Of a DNA stretch of 64,000 bases, positions 8,951-17,425 are shown piece after piece (position 1 is the stretch's first letter; each line of letters begins with the position of its first letter). This stretch comes from Nocardioidaceae bacterium. GTDB lineage: Bacteria; Actinomycetota; Actinomycetes; Propionibacteriales; Nocardioidaceae. The notes beneath the pieces were generated by a model. That model saw only the letters and a list, made by a program, of their open reading frames with translations, was not told the origin of the DNA and ran no database searches. The translations under genes and the position numbers were made by a program. The DNA lies in assembly GCA_030447865.1 (NCBI GenBank), contig JAUJOD010000002.1, forward strand, positions 124,001 through 188,000, read 5' to 3'.

Positions 8951-10405
8951 TCATTCCTGCGGCACACCGTTCTCCACTGGAATCTCGTTGCCGACCCAGG
9001 GCAGATCCGCCGTCTCACAGGGCGGGAAGTCCCGGCTCGGAGGAGGAGTGTCGGTGCTGAACGTGCCGCCGAAGCTCTGGTCGACCTTGGGGACGATCGC
9101 GACAGCCTTCTGCACGATCTTGCCGTCCTCCTCAACCAGCTGGGACAAGCCGACGTCGACGATGCCGCTGCGGTTCTCGTCGAGGCTGATCTCGCCGTAC
9201 GGAAGGTCCAGCGTCAGGTTCGCGAGCGCCTCCTGCAGGGGCTCTGGCGACGGGTCGCCACCGGTCGCCTCCAGACCCCGGATGAGCGCGACACCGGCCG
9301 AGTAGTAGCCGTACATGAAGCCGAAGCCGGCGGCGGTCGACGGAGGGCCGGGCTCGCCACCGGTCAGACCGGTCTTGAGCGTGTCCCACGTCTCGTCGGC
9401 GCTGGCCAGGTACTCCTCGATCTCCGGTGTCTTGATGTCACCGGGCAGGACGGCGAAGCCGCCGACGTACGCGCCGGCGATGTCGGTGCCCAACGCCGAG
9501 GCGAGGCCAGGGTTGAAGAACAGGTTGCCGGCGTGCTGGTCACCGGTGAGGTCGCCCTTGGCGTTCACGAACGCCTCGAGTGCAGCCTGCGTTCCCGTCC
9601 CGCCGACCACCCAGAAGTAGCCGTCGACCTCGTCGGGGTCCGGTAGCTGAGCGATGTAGGAGGAGTAGTCGGTCGTGCCCAGCGGCGGGAACACCCGGTG
9701 CGTAACCTCGCCACCCACACCACAGAAGTCCGCGATGAAACCTGCCGCGGAGGTGTGGCCGAAGCTGTAGTCGTCGGCGATGACGGCGACGGTGTCCCAG
9801 CCCTCCTTGTTGTGCAGGATGTCGCCCATCCCGGCGTTCCACATGGCACCGTCGCCGTGGAAGCGGAAGTAGTTAGGCGCCTGCACCTGCAGCGTCGGCT
9901 CCTGCGAGCCGGCGATGCCGGACAACACGGTGATCTCCGGGTGTGCCTTCGCGTACTCGGCGACCGCGATGCCCTCGTCACCCGACAGCGGCCCGATGAT
10001 GACGTTGGCACCCTCCTGCTCGACCAGCTGGCTGATCTCATCCCTGATCGTGTCGGGGGTGTCGTCGCCACAGCCGATGCCAACAAGCTCGATCGGGGTG
10101 CCGTTGACCTCCGCCCCCGTCCAACCGTCGAGCGCTGTCGTCTTGGAGCTCACCGTCGCGCCGGCGAAGTTCGCCATGGCGAGCGCTACCCCGGCAACGG
10201 TGTCCTCGTGGAAACCGCCGAACGGCCCTTCACACTCGCCGAGAATGCCGAGTTTGACGGGCCCACCCTCGGTGGCAGGGTCGACGCCAGAACCACCGTC
10301 ACCTGTGCCGTCGCCGCCGCCCTCGCTGCACCCGGAGGACAGCAGGGCGATAACCGATAGCAAGGCGGCCGGGACCAACCGCCTCTTACGCAATCGCCTG
10401 TTCAT
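8951..10405 (-). CDS. ABC transporter substrate-binding lipoprotein (periplasmic-binding-protein 6 / LivK type)
   Basis: A 484-residue secreted binding protein. Residues 1-26 are a lipoprotein signal with a charged N-terminus (MNRRLRKRR), a hydrophobic stretch and the lipobox LLSSGC, so the mature protein is membrane-anchored at Cys. The mature part starts with a Gly/Asp/Ser-rich linker, then the type I binding fold (VKLGILGECEGPFGG). A ribosome site AAAGGAA precedes the ATG. It is about 80-100 residues longer than classical LivK. It should capture the ligand and deliver it to the two permeases encoded upstream. The ligand is not predictable, but the catabolic neighbours suggest a carbohydrate-derived molecule. 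Confidence 0.9.
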   Translation of the reverse strand: MNRRLRKRRLVPAALLSVIALLSSGCSEGGGDGTGDGGSGVDPATEGGPVKLGILGECEGPFGGFHEDTVAGVALAMANFAGATVSSKTTALDGWTGAEVNGTPIELVGIGCGDDTPDTIRDEISQLVEQEGANVIIGPLSGDEGIAVAEYAKAHPEITVLSGIAGSQEPTLQVQAPNYFRFHGDGAMWNAGMGDILHNKEGWDTVAVIADDYSFGHTSAAGFIADFCGVGGEVTHRVFPPLGTTDYSSYIAQLPDPDEVDGYFWVVGGTGTQAALEAFVNAKGDLTGDQHAGNLFFNPGLASALGTDIAGAYVGGFAVLPGDIKTPEIEEYLASADETWDTLKTGLTGGEPGPPSTAAGFGFMYGYYSAGVALIRGLEATGGDPSPEPLQEALANLTLDLPYGEISLDENRSGIVDVGLSQLVEEDGKIVQKAVAIVPKVDQSFGGTFSTDTPPPSRDFPPCETADLPWVGNEIPVENGVPQE

Positions 10406-10475
10406 TCGGGAGTTCCTTTCGTTGTCAGCGGCGCGTCGGTCGCTCCGCGTACTTGCCTGGCTGGCATCAACCGGA

Positions 10476-11540
10476 TCACGGCTCTCGTCCTGAGCCGGTC
10501 TGGACGGGTGTGGGAGATGTCGTCGGCAGCTCGATCGAGTGCTCGCTCGGCGATGCGCCGCCGCGGCCGCGGCGCACTCGTTCGAGAATGCCGACGAGCC
10601 CTTCGGGCGACAACACCATGATCAGCAGCACCATCAGGCCGATGACGGTGTTGAAACGGTCAGGCGTAAGTCCGATCCGGTCGATCAGCGGGATCGAGTC
10701 GGTATAGGTGTCGAGGAGCACGTACACCAGCGCGCCCAACCAGGCGCCCTCGAAGTATGAGATCCCGCCGATGACCGCGATGATCAAGACGATGAGAGTC
10801 GGGCCGATGGAGATCGACGCCGGGTCGATCTGCCCTCGCCACCACACATTGAGCAACCCCGCTACGCCCGCGACGAACCCGCCCAGCGTGAACGCAAGTG
10901 TGCGGTGCAGGGGCACGTTGAAGCCGAGTGAGCTCATTCGCACCGGGTCGTCGCGCACGCCCTGTAGGGCAAGCCCGAAGTTGGTGCGGCCGATGGCGCG
11001 GAACGCCAGATAGGCCAGGGCGGAGAGCACCACGGCCGCGTAGTACAGGTTCACCCGATCGGTGAACGGCTCGGGAGCGACGATGCTGGTGACGCCGCCG
11101 GGGCCCGAGACCGTGACCACCTGGGCGAAGAAGGTGTAGCCGATGACGCCGTACACCAGCGTCAGCATCAAGAAGTAGATGCCGGTCGTGCGGCTTGCCA
11201 GCGCGCCGAGCAGGAAGGCCACCGCCGTGGTGACGGCCAGTGCGAAGAGAACAGCCACCCATGGCGGCCACCCGAGGTTCAACCCCCGCGCACCGGACTC
11301 GAGCGCCGCATTGCCGAACATGAAACCCGCAATGCCCGCGAACAGCAGCTGGGCCAGCGAGATCATCCCCCCATGCGAGGTAAGGAAGACGATCGTGACC
11401 GCGATCAGGCCGTAGATCAGCGCTTGCGTCAGAACGAACGTGACGAAGAAGCCGGAGTTGATCGCGGGCAGCGCCAGCAGCAGCACGACGAGGACAGCGA
11501 GGGCCGCGTTCGCCGGGGTGAGCAGCCTGCGTGCGGTCAT
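10476..11540 (-). CDS. Liv-type ABC transporter permease (LivM-like)
   Basis: A 354-residue integral membrane protein with about nine hydrophobic segments, including NAALAVLVVLLLALPAINSG near the N-terminus and VLIIAVIGGISYFEGAWLGA near residue 270, typical of LivM. The ATG at 11540 overlaps the LivH-like stop (ATGA). The last 30 residues are polar (charged stretch ERVRRGRGG, then Ser/Thr/Pro-rich). It should form the heteromeric channel with the LivH-like protein. The stop is separated from the binding-protein gene by 70 nt that hold only its ribosome site. Confidence 0.91.
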   Translation of the reverse strand: MTARRLLTPANAALAVLVVLLLALPAINSGFFVTFVLTQALIYGLIAVTIVFLTSHGGMISLAQLLFAGIAGFMFGNAALESGARGLNLGWPPWVAVLFALAVTTAVAFLLGALASRTTGIYFLMLTLVYGVIGYTFFAQVVTVSGPGGVTSIVAPEPFTDRVNLYYAAVVLSALAYLAFRAIGRTNFGLALQGVRDDPVRMSSLGFNVPLHRTLAFTLGGFVAGVAGLLNVWWRGQIDPASISIGPTLIVLIIAVIGGISYFEGAWLGALVYVLLDTYTDSIPLIDRIGLTPDRFNTVIGLMVLLIMVLSPEGLVGILERVRRGRGGASPSEHSIELPTTSPTPVQTGSGREP

Positions 11541-12553
11541 GCCGGCCGGCCGAACAGGCCGTAGGGCCGGACCGCGAGAACCAGCGCCAGGAGGACGAAC
11601 GAGAAGATCACGGCGTAGAAGGTGTACTGCGTCGGGAGGTAAACCGGTGCGAACGCCGACACGAGGCCGTAGAGCAGGGAGCCTGCCACGGCGCCCTTGA
11701 TCGAACCCAGCCCGCCGATGATCACAACGACGAGTGAGTTGAGCAGCCAGGCGCCGTCGGAGCCGGTGGCGGCCCCCGCGAAGGAGGCTCCCATCACGCC
11801 ACCGACCCCGGCCAGGAAGGCGCCGACGAAGAAGGTGACGGCGAAGATGAGTGTGACGTTGATGCCGAGTGCGCGCACCATCGGCTCATCGTCGACACCT
11901 GCCCGGATGACCATGCCCATCCGGGTCTTCGTCAGCCACAGCCACAGGGCGACACCAACCACCACCGCGACCGCGAGCATGAACAACCGGCTCGTCGCGT
12001 ACCGCTGGCCGAAGATCTCGATGAAGTGCGAAACGGCACCCGGCCACACCATCGTTTTCGCCAGGCCGCCGAACTGTCGCAGCATCTGGTCGGCCAGGAC
12101 GACGGAGATGGCGATCGTGATCAGCGCCTGCCGCAGCTCCTGGCCCTGGTTCCAGCGGAGGAAGACCTGCTGCAGCAACACACCGAGCAGCGCCGCGAGC
12201 GCTGCGGCGACGATGAGCGGCACGATCCACGACATCAGGGTGACGTCCTCGGGCGCGATGTTGGTGGTCTTGCCGACCATCTTCTGCTGAAGGGCGATGG
12301 CGGTGAAGCCGGCGAGGAGGAACAGCGAGCCGTGCGCCATGTTGACGGTGCGCATCAGGCCGAAGATCAGCGTGAAGCCGGAGGCGACGACGAAGAGCAA
12401 GCCGGCGAAGGTGACCCCGTCCAACAGCGTGACTGCGAACTCCCCGGGATCCCTCACCGCCGGCTGAGCCGTCGTGCCGCGAGCCAAGAAGAGCACCCAC
12501 ACCAAGGCGGCCAGCGAGATGACAGGGACCACAAGTGCCCCGAACCGACGCAT
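11537..12553 (-). CDS. Liv-type ABC transporter permease (LivH-like), first gene of the operon
   Basis: A 338-residue permease beginning MRRFGALVVPVISLAALVWV, with the LivH hallmark GLMRTVNMAHGSLFLLAGF near residue 75 and a conserved VGGVMGASFAGAATGSDGAW stretch. Reading continues upstream to 12709, but that extension is hydrophilic, Arg-rich and unlike the family, so I place the start at the ATG at 12553, immediately before the first transmembrane helix. It is the promoter-proximal gene of the minus-strand catabolic operon, divergent from the FAD-oxidase operon. Confidence 0.88.
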   Translation of the reverse strand: MRRFGALVVPVISLAALVWVLFLARGTTAQPAVRDPGEFAVTLLDGVTFAGLLFVVASGFTLIFGLMRTVNMAHGSLFLLAGFTAIALQQKMVGKTTNIAPEDVTLMSWIVPLIVAAALAALLGVLLQQVFLRWNQGQELRQALITIAISVVLADQMLRQFGGLAKTMVWPGAVSHFIEIFGQRYATSRLFMLAVAVVVGVALWLWLTKTRMGMVIRAGVDDEPMVRALGINVTLIFAVTFFVGAFLAGVGGVMGASFAGAATGSDGAWLLNSLVVVIIGGLGSIKGAVAGSLLYGLVSAFAPVYLPTQYTFYAVIFSFVLLALVLAVRPYGLFGRPA

Positions 12554-12672
12554 GATGTCTCGGCGGGCGGACTGCACTGCGGTGCCGACCACGCCTACCG
12601 CCTCTCCGGTCGAGATCGGGTCCGAACGTCCCCGCCAGCCATGGTGACGCGCGCCACAACGTAGCGAATCCA

Positions 12673-12689
12673 ACCCTGCATTGCAAGGT
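12673..12689. promoter_or_regulatory. 17-bp near-palindrome between the divergent operons (candidate operator)
   Basis: ACCCTGCATTGCAAGGT matches its own reverse complement at 14 of 16 non-central positions (core TGCA-T-TGCA). It lies 120 bp upstream of the livH-like start and just upstream of the TTGACA box for the opposite operon, so one bound regulator could control both. The GntR/FCD protein encoded at 17425 is the obvious candidate ligand-responsive binder, but that link is inference. Confidence 0.5.
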
Positions 12690-12698
12690 GTATCCACG

Positions 12699-12728
12699 TT
12701 GACATTCAACCCTAAGCGGCCCTAGCGT
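12699..12728 (+). promoter_or_regulatory. Sigma-70-like promoter for the FAD-oxidase/epimerase/Lut operon
   Basis: TTGACA at 12699-12704 and TAGCGT at 12723-12728 are separated by 18 bp. Transcription would begin near 12735, about 95 nt ahead of the preferred GTG start at 12829. The candidate operator at 12673-12689 ends 10 bp upstream of the -35 box. Confidence 0.45.
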
Positions 12729-12828
12729 AGGCGCCTGAACAACCCGTGGGACTGCTGTCATGCACGGGTCTTCGCAACTGTGTTCGCTCCCGGGTGGATT
12801 GCGGGACCAAGGCGAGAGGCGGCGCAGC

Positions 12829-14313
12829 GTGACTCCTCCCTTGGCAAGCACCGGCGCCAGCGCGGCGCGGCCGTATCTTTGGGGGCAGGTGGCGCGCGAC
12901 CTGAGCGCTGTCGTCGGCCCCGACAACGTGAACACCGAACCCGCCGCACTCGCTGCTCAGGCTGCCGACTGGTCGTGGATGTCGCAGTTCCTTCGCTACC
13001 GCGACCTGCCGCTTCCGGTTGCTGACGTCGTCGTTTGGCCCGAGAGCACAGAACAGGTCGAAGGCGTCGTGCGAATCGCGTCGGAGTACCAGGCCCCGGT
13101 GGTGCCTCGAGGAGGCGGCTCGGGCACACAAGGAGGAACCTTCGCGCTCTACGGCGGCATCGCGGTCGACCTGACCCGGATGGACCGGATCGTTGAGATC
13201 GACGAGTCCAGTCTGACCGTGACGGTGCAGGCGGGGATCGACGGCTCTCGGCTGGAGAAGGAGCTCAACGGGCTCGGGCTGACGCTCCCCCACTATCCCG
13301 GATCGCATTTTTTTGGCGCGACAATCGGCGGGTCGCTCGCCGCCCGCGGCTCAGGTGTCGTGTCGACCAAGTACGGCAAGGCGGAGCAGCTTGCTCTGCA
13401 GGTGGAGGCGGTGGTGCCGCCAGGACGCCGCATCTCCACCCTGCCCGTGCCCAACCACGCCGCGGGACCTGACCTGCTGCAAACGCTCATCGGGTCAGAA
13501 GGCACGCTGGGCATCATCACCGAGGCAACCATGCGACTGGAGCCGCTGCCCGAGGGCAGGCGCTTCCTCTCCTTCCAGTTCGCCTCTGTATCGGCGGGCC
13601 TCGAGACGGCTCGCTTGATCATGACCCAGCGCATCCTGCCTGCCGCCATGCGGCTGTACGACGAGGCCGACAGCGCTCGGCTCACCTCGATGCTGGGCCT
13701 CGACACCGCAGGAGTGCTGCTCATCCTCGTCCTGGACGGCGACGAGGCGTCGATGGCGCTCGAGGAGGAGCGGATCCACGCGATCCGCGCCGTCAACGAT
13801 GGTGTCGACATAGGGCGCCGACCGGCGCAAACCTGGTGGGACGGCAAGTACGAGCCGTTCGCAAAGCACAACGCGCCAGCGCCGCCGATGGTGTTCGGTA
13901 CCACCGACACGTGTGCCCGGTTCGCCGCGCTGCCCGGCTTGTACGAGGCAAAGAAGCGGACGATCGAGGACGGATTCGCCGAGTACGGCGCCCGCTACAC
14001 CGCGCACTTCTCGCACTGGTTCCCGTGGGGCGGGATGATCTATGACCGGTTCTACGTCGACGAGGCACCCGACGACCCTGATGAGGCGCTGGCCCTGCAC
14101 GACCGGCTGTGGAACGCCGCGGTCGGCACTTCGCTGGAGCACGGCGGGGTCATCAACGAGCACCACGGCGTCGGCCTGAAGCTGGGCCGGTTCATGCGCC
14201 CGCAGTACGGCGCGGCGTTCGACCTGATGCTCGCCCTGAAGAACGCCTGGGATCCCGACGGGATCATGAACCCGGGGAAGCTGGGCTTCGGCGCGCCCCG
14301 ATCAATTCGCTAA
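12829..14313 (+). CDS. FAD-binding oxidase (vanillyl-alcohol-oxidase fold; GlcD/alkyl-DHAP synthase-like)
   Basis: A 494-residue flavoprotein with an FAD_binding_4 domain and an FAD-linked oxidase C-terminal domain. Visible motifs are PRGGGSGTQGG, HYPGSHFFGATIGGSLAARG and GSEGTLGIITEATMRLEPLP, all FAD-contacting, then NEHHGVGLKLGRF and the terminal MNPGKLGFG. An ORF reaches back to ATG 12760, but that start lacks a ribosome site; GTG 12829 follows GAGAGG with a 9-nt spacer, so I prefer it. It heads the plus-strand operon and probably oxidises a 2-hydroxy acid or similar substrate derived from the imported compound. Electron transfer could go to the LutABC-type complex further down. Confidence 0.85.
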   Translation: MTPPLASTGASAARPYLWGQVARDLSAVVGPDNVNTEPAALAAQAADWSWMSQFLRYRDLPLPVADVVVWPESTEQVEGVVRIASEYQAPVVPRGGGSGTQGGTFALYGGIAVDLTRMDRIVEIDESSLTVTVQAGIDGSRLEKELNGLGLTLPHYPGSHFFGATIGGSLAARGSGVVSTKYGKAEQLALQVEAVVPPGRRISTLPVPNHAAGPDLLQTLIGSEGTLGIITEATMRLEPLPEGRRFLSFQFASVSAGLETARLIMTQRILPAAMRLYDEADSARLTSMLGLDTAGVLLILVLDGDEASMALEEERIHAIRAVNDGVDIGRRPAQTWWDGKYEPFAKHNAPAPPMVFGTTDTCARFAALPGLYEAKKRTIEDGFAEYGARYTAHFSHWFPWGGMIYDRFYVDEAPDDPDEALALHDRLWNAAVGTSLEHGGVINEHHGVGLKLGRFMRPQYGAAFDLMLALKNAWDPDGIMNPGKLGFGAPRSIR

Positions 14314-14336
14314 CCGCTACGAGCAAGGAGCAACAC

Positions 14337-15221
14337 ATGCACCTGTCAATGCACAACTGGATGCGGGCGGAGCCGCTGGAGGTCACCCTTGCCCGGCTGG
14401 CCAAGTATGGCTACGAGAGCATCGAGATCAGCGGCGAACCAGAGCAGTACAAGCCCGATGAGGTGCAACCGCTGCTCGAGAAGTACAACCTGCGTTGTTG
14501 GGGCTCGGTGACGTTGATGCTGGGCGACCGCAACCTGGTCTCGGGCAGCGAAGACCAGCGGAAGGCGTCGGTGCAGTACACGAAGGACTGCATCGATCTG
14601 GTCTCTGCGCTGAACGGCACCGAGATGACGATCGTGCCGGCGACGGTCGGCAAGATCACTCCCGACGGCAAGCCCGAGCAGGAATGGGAGTGGGCTGTGG
14701 CTGGCCTCAAGGAGATCTACGCGCACGCGCAGCCACTAGGAATCCGCCTCGCCATCGAGCCGCTCAACCGATTCGAGACCTACTTCATCAACCGCGGCGC
14801 CCAAGCTAGGGCTCTGGCCGAGGCGGTCGGCGACGAGTGCGGCGTGTGCCTGGACGCGTTCCACATCAACATCGAGGAGCAGGATCTCTACCAGACCATC
14901 GCCGACTGCGGGCCGCGCCTCGCTGACTTCCATGTGGCAGACAACAACCGCATGCCGGCGGGCATGGGGCACTACGACTGGAAGAGAGTTGTCGACAGCC
15001 TCAAAGCGGTCGGGTACGACGGTGCGCTGACGGCAGAGTTCGTCGCACCGGTCGACCGCACACCCGCGAACCCATTCCCGAACGCCTTGGAGACTCAGCC
15101 AGTCGACATCAGCGATGAGCAGATGAAGTTCATCGAGGATCACGGCTCGAGCACACTCAGCGAGGAGTTCTACGACTGGCTGACGCAGCAAAACGCCGAG
15201 CACCTCTTGCCGCTGATCTAG
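14337..15221 (+). CDS. Ketose 3-epimerase / sugar phosphate isomerase-like TIM barrel
   Basis: A 294-residue AP-endonuclease-2-fold protein resembling D-tagatose/D-psicose 3-epimerases. The metal-binding glutamate/aspartate/histidine/glutamate set is visible in AIEPLNRFETYFIN, VCLDAFHINIEE, DFHVADNNRMPAGMGH and GALTAEFVAP. The ATG at 14337 follows a strong AAGGAG at 14325-14330, so longer readings into the preceding gene are wrong. It lies 23 nt after the FAD-oxidase stop. The C-terminus (residues 255-294) carries an extra helical tail. It would interconvert ketose epimers, feeding the kinase or oxidase of this locus. Confidence 0.87.
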   Translation: MHLSMHNWMRAEPLEVTLARLAKYGYESIEISGEPEQYKPDEVQPLLEKYNLRCWGSVTLMLGDRNLVSGSEDQRKASVQYTKDCIDLVSALNGTEMTIVPATVGKITPDGKPEQEWEWAVAGLKEIYAHAQPLGIRLAIEPLNRFETYFINRGAQARALAEAVGDECGVCLDAFHINIEEQDLYQTIADCGPRLADFHVADNNRMPAGMGHYDWKRVVDSLKAVGYDGALTAEFVAPVDRTPANPFPNALETQPVDISDEQMKFIEDHGSSTLSEEFYDWLTQQNAEHLLPLI

Positions 15222-15275
15222 GAGTAGTGCGGGGAGACCCCGGTCGGCCTCACTGGGTGACGCCCCCTCATCATC

Positions 15276-16511
15276 ATGAAATCGACAATCGCGGTGTTGG
15301 CGACGCTTGACACCAAGGGCCCCGAAGCGGCCTATCTCCGGGACGGTCTGCGTGACCGGGGACTTGACGCGCTGGTGATCGACTGCGGCATTCTCGACCC
15401 GCCGATCGACATCACCCCGGATGTGTCAAGCGACGACGTGGCGCGGCACTCCGGCGCCTCGATCGTCGACCTCCGTACGTCGGGCACCCGCGGGCGCGCG
15501 GTCGCGATGATGCGGACGATGCTGGCGGACTACGTCGAGCACCTCTACGCCGACGGCAAAATTGCGGGAGCGATCGGGATCGGCGGCGCCGAAGGCGCCG
15601 TCATGACCGCCAGTGCTCTCATGCGCCTGCCCATCGGCGTACCTAAGGTCGTCGTCTCCCCCATCGCCTCTGGCCGTCACGAGTTCGGTCCGCTCGTCGG
15701 AACTCGAGACATGATGGTCGTGCACTCGGTCGTCGACATCCTGGGGCTCAACTCGATCTCCCGGGCCATCTTCGACAACGTAACCGCCGCAGTCGCCGGC
15801 ATGGTCGAGCATGGATCTCGTAACGCCTCCGACCGGTCCGGCGCGGATCGCACCGTCGCCGTCACGATGCTTGGCAACACCACCCGCGCCGTCATGGCGC
15901 TGCGGGACGAGCTCGCTAGCGCCGGCTTCACCGCGATGGTGTTCCACTCCAACGGCGTCGGAGGGCCGGCGATGGAGGAGCTCGCTGCTGAAGGCTACTT
16001 CCGCGGGGTCATCGACTTCACGACCAACGAGGTCACTGACCCACTCGTCGGCGGGATCCATGACGGTGGCCCCGACCGGCTGCGGGTCGTCGGGGCGCTG
16101 GGGCTGCCACAGGTGGTGGTCCCGGGGTGCATCGACTTCGCCGTCTTCGAGCCGTCGCAGATCCCCCCATCCCTGGCCGGCCGCCCCAGCTATGACCACA
16201 ACCCCGAGTTTCGGCTCGTCCGGACCTCGCCGGAGGACATGCTCACCATCGCGGACCTGTTCGCCGACCGGCTGAGCGCTGCGAAGGGACCGGTTCGGCT
16301 GGCCGTTCCCACCGGAGGGCTGTCGATCCCGAACGTGCCCGACGGGCCGTTCTGGGACCCTGAGGCAGACGCCGGCTTCCGCGACCGGTTGGCCGAAAAG
16401 CTGCGTCAAGACATCCCGATCAGCATCTTCGAACACCACGTGAACGACCCGGAGTTCGGCCGCTTGGTGGCCAGACTCTTTCTCGACCTGATCCAGGAGG
16501 CTCCGGCATGA
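15276..16511 (+). CDS. UPF0261 (Tm-1-like ATP-binding) protein, copy 2
   Basis: A 411-residue full-length member: MKSTIAVLATLDTKGPEAAY at the N-terminus, AGAIGIGGAEGAVMTASALM near residue 95, VVHSVVDILGLNSISRAI, GVGGPAMEELAAEGYF, VVVPGCIDFAVFEP and FEHHVNDPEFGRLVARLFLD near the C-terminus. It aligns by eye along its whole length with copy 1 at the left edge, which belongs to the opposite operon, so the two are diverged paralogues rather than a recent duplication. It overlaps the creatininase start by 4 nt. The family has an N-terminal nucleotide-binding-like fold; its reaction is not established. Confidence 0.9.
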   Translation: MKSTIAVLATLDTKGPEAAYLRDGLRDRGLDALVIDCGILDPPIDITPDVSSDDVARHSGASIVDLRTSGTRGRAVAMMRTMLADYVEHLYADGKIAGAIGIGGAEGAVMTASALMRLPIGVPKVVVSPIASGRHEFGPLVGTRDMMVVHSVVDILGLNSISRAIFDNVTAAVAGMVEHGSRNASDRSGADRTVAVTMLGNTTRAVMALRDELASAGFTAMVFHSNGVGGPAMEELAAEGYFRGVIDFTTNEVTDPLVGGIHDGGPDRLRVVGALGLPQVVVPGCIDFAVFEPSQIPPSLAGRPSYDHNPEFRLVRTSPEDMLTIADLFADRLSAAKGPVRLAVPTGGLSIPNVPDGPFWDPEADAGFRDRLAEKLRQDIPISIFEHHVNDPEFGRLVARLFLDLIQEAPA

Positions 16512-17425
16512 CGTCCAGCATCGTCCGCAACGTCCCCCATCTCACCAGTGGCGACGAGCAGTTCCGAGCGAAGTTCCGGTCGTGGGCGCTCGCCGACCTC
16601 TCCTACGTCGACATCCGTGAGTACCTAGAGACGAAAGATCTCGTGCTGGTGCCCATGGCCAGCACGGAGCAGCACGGCCCGCATCTGCCGCTCTACACGG
16701 ACACGATCACTGCGGTCGAGGTGAGCGCTCGGATCTCCGAGCACATCGGCGTGCTCCACACACCACCGCTGTGGGCGGGGTACTCCCCGCAGCACATGCA
16801 CGAGCCGGGTCAGGGACGAGGCACCATCACCTTGCGCTCCAGCACCTTGCTCAACCTGATGTACGACGTTGCCCGCAGCCTGATTCACCACGGCTTCGAC
16901 CGCATCATCTTCGTCAATGGGCACGGCTCCAACACCAAGGTGGTCGACCCCGTCCTACGCCGGCTGAGGTACGAGACGGGTGCCATGATCGGCTTCGTCA
17001 AGCCCTACATGGAGCGCTATACGGGAATCCTGGAAGGGCTGATGGAGAACCCACCGGAGGAGACCCCGGGATGGCATTCCAGCGAGCTGGAGACCTCGCA
17101 GGACATGGCGTGGAACGCCGATCTCGTGCGCATGGAACGCGCCGAGGACACCCGGGCGCGGATCCCCGACTTCCTCCCGGACTCCTTCCGTAAGTCCGAC
17201 GGCGCTCCCGACGTCGAGTTCGAGGGCTACCAGTACTTCAGCTTCCCCATGGACCACCACGAGTTCATCGACAGTGGCACCATCGGCAACCCGCTGCGCG
17301 CGACGAAGGAGAAGGGTGAGGAAGCCTTCCGTCGCTACTCCGAGCACGTCGCCCGCGGCGTACTGGAGCTCATGGACGTCCCGGTCAAGGTGCACGACCG
17401 GGAGTTCGTGGACCGGGTGATGTGA
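16508..17425 (+). CDS. Creatininase-family amidohydrolase
   Basis: A 305-residue protein with the metal-binding signature STEQHGPHLPLYTDT (Glu, His and Asp ligands, residues 52-66) and IIFVNGHGSNTKV further on, followed by ETSQDMAWNADLV. The fold includes creatinine amidohydrolase, formamide hydrolase of riboflavin synthesis and MftE, a peptidase. The usual creatininase is about 250-260 residues, so there is extra N- and C-terminal sequence. Start and stop both overlap neighbours, so it is part of one message. In this context hydrolysis of an amide or lactam in the degradative route is plausible, and creatinine itself is unlikely. Confidence 0.87.
   Translation: MTSSIVRNVPHLTSGDEQFRAKFRSWALADLSYVDIREYLETKDLVLVPMASTEQHGPHLPLYTDTITAVEVSARISEHIGVLHTPPLWAGYSPQHMHEPGQGRGTITLRSSTLLNLMYDVARSLIHHGFDRIIFVNGHGSNTKVVDPVLRRLRYETGAMIGFVKPYMERYTGILEGLMENPPEETPGWHSSELETSQDMAWNADLVRMERAEDTRARIPDFLPDSFRKSDGAPDVEFEGYQYFSFPMDHHEFIDSGTIGNPLRATKEKGEEAFRRYSEHVARGVLELMDVPVKVHDREFVDRVM

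Noticed and set aside
11537-12709. 390-codon version of the LivH-like permease
   Set aside because: The N-terminal extension is Arg-rich, lacks hydrophobicity and covers the likely promoter area; the ATG at 12553 precedes the first membrane helix.
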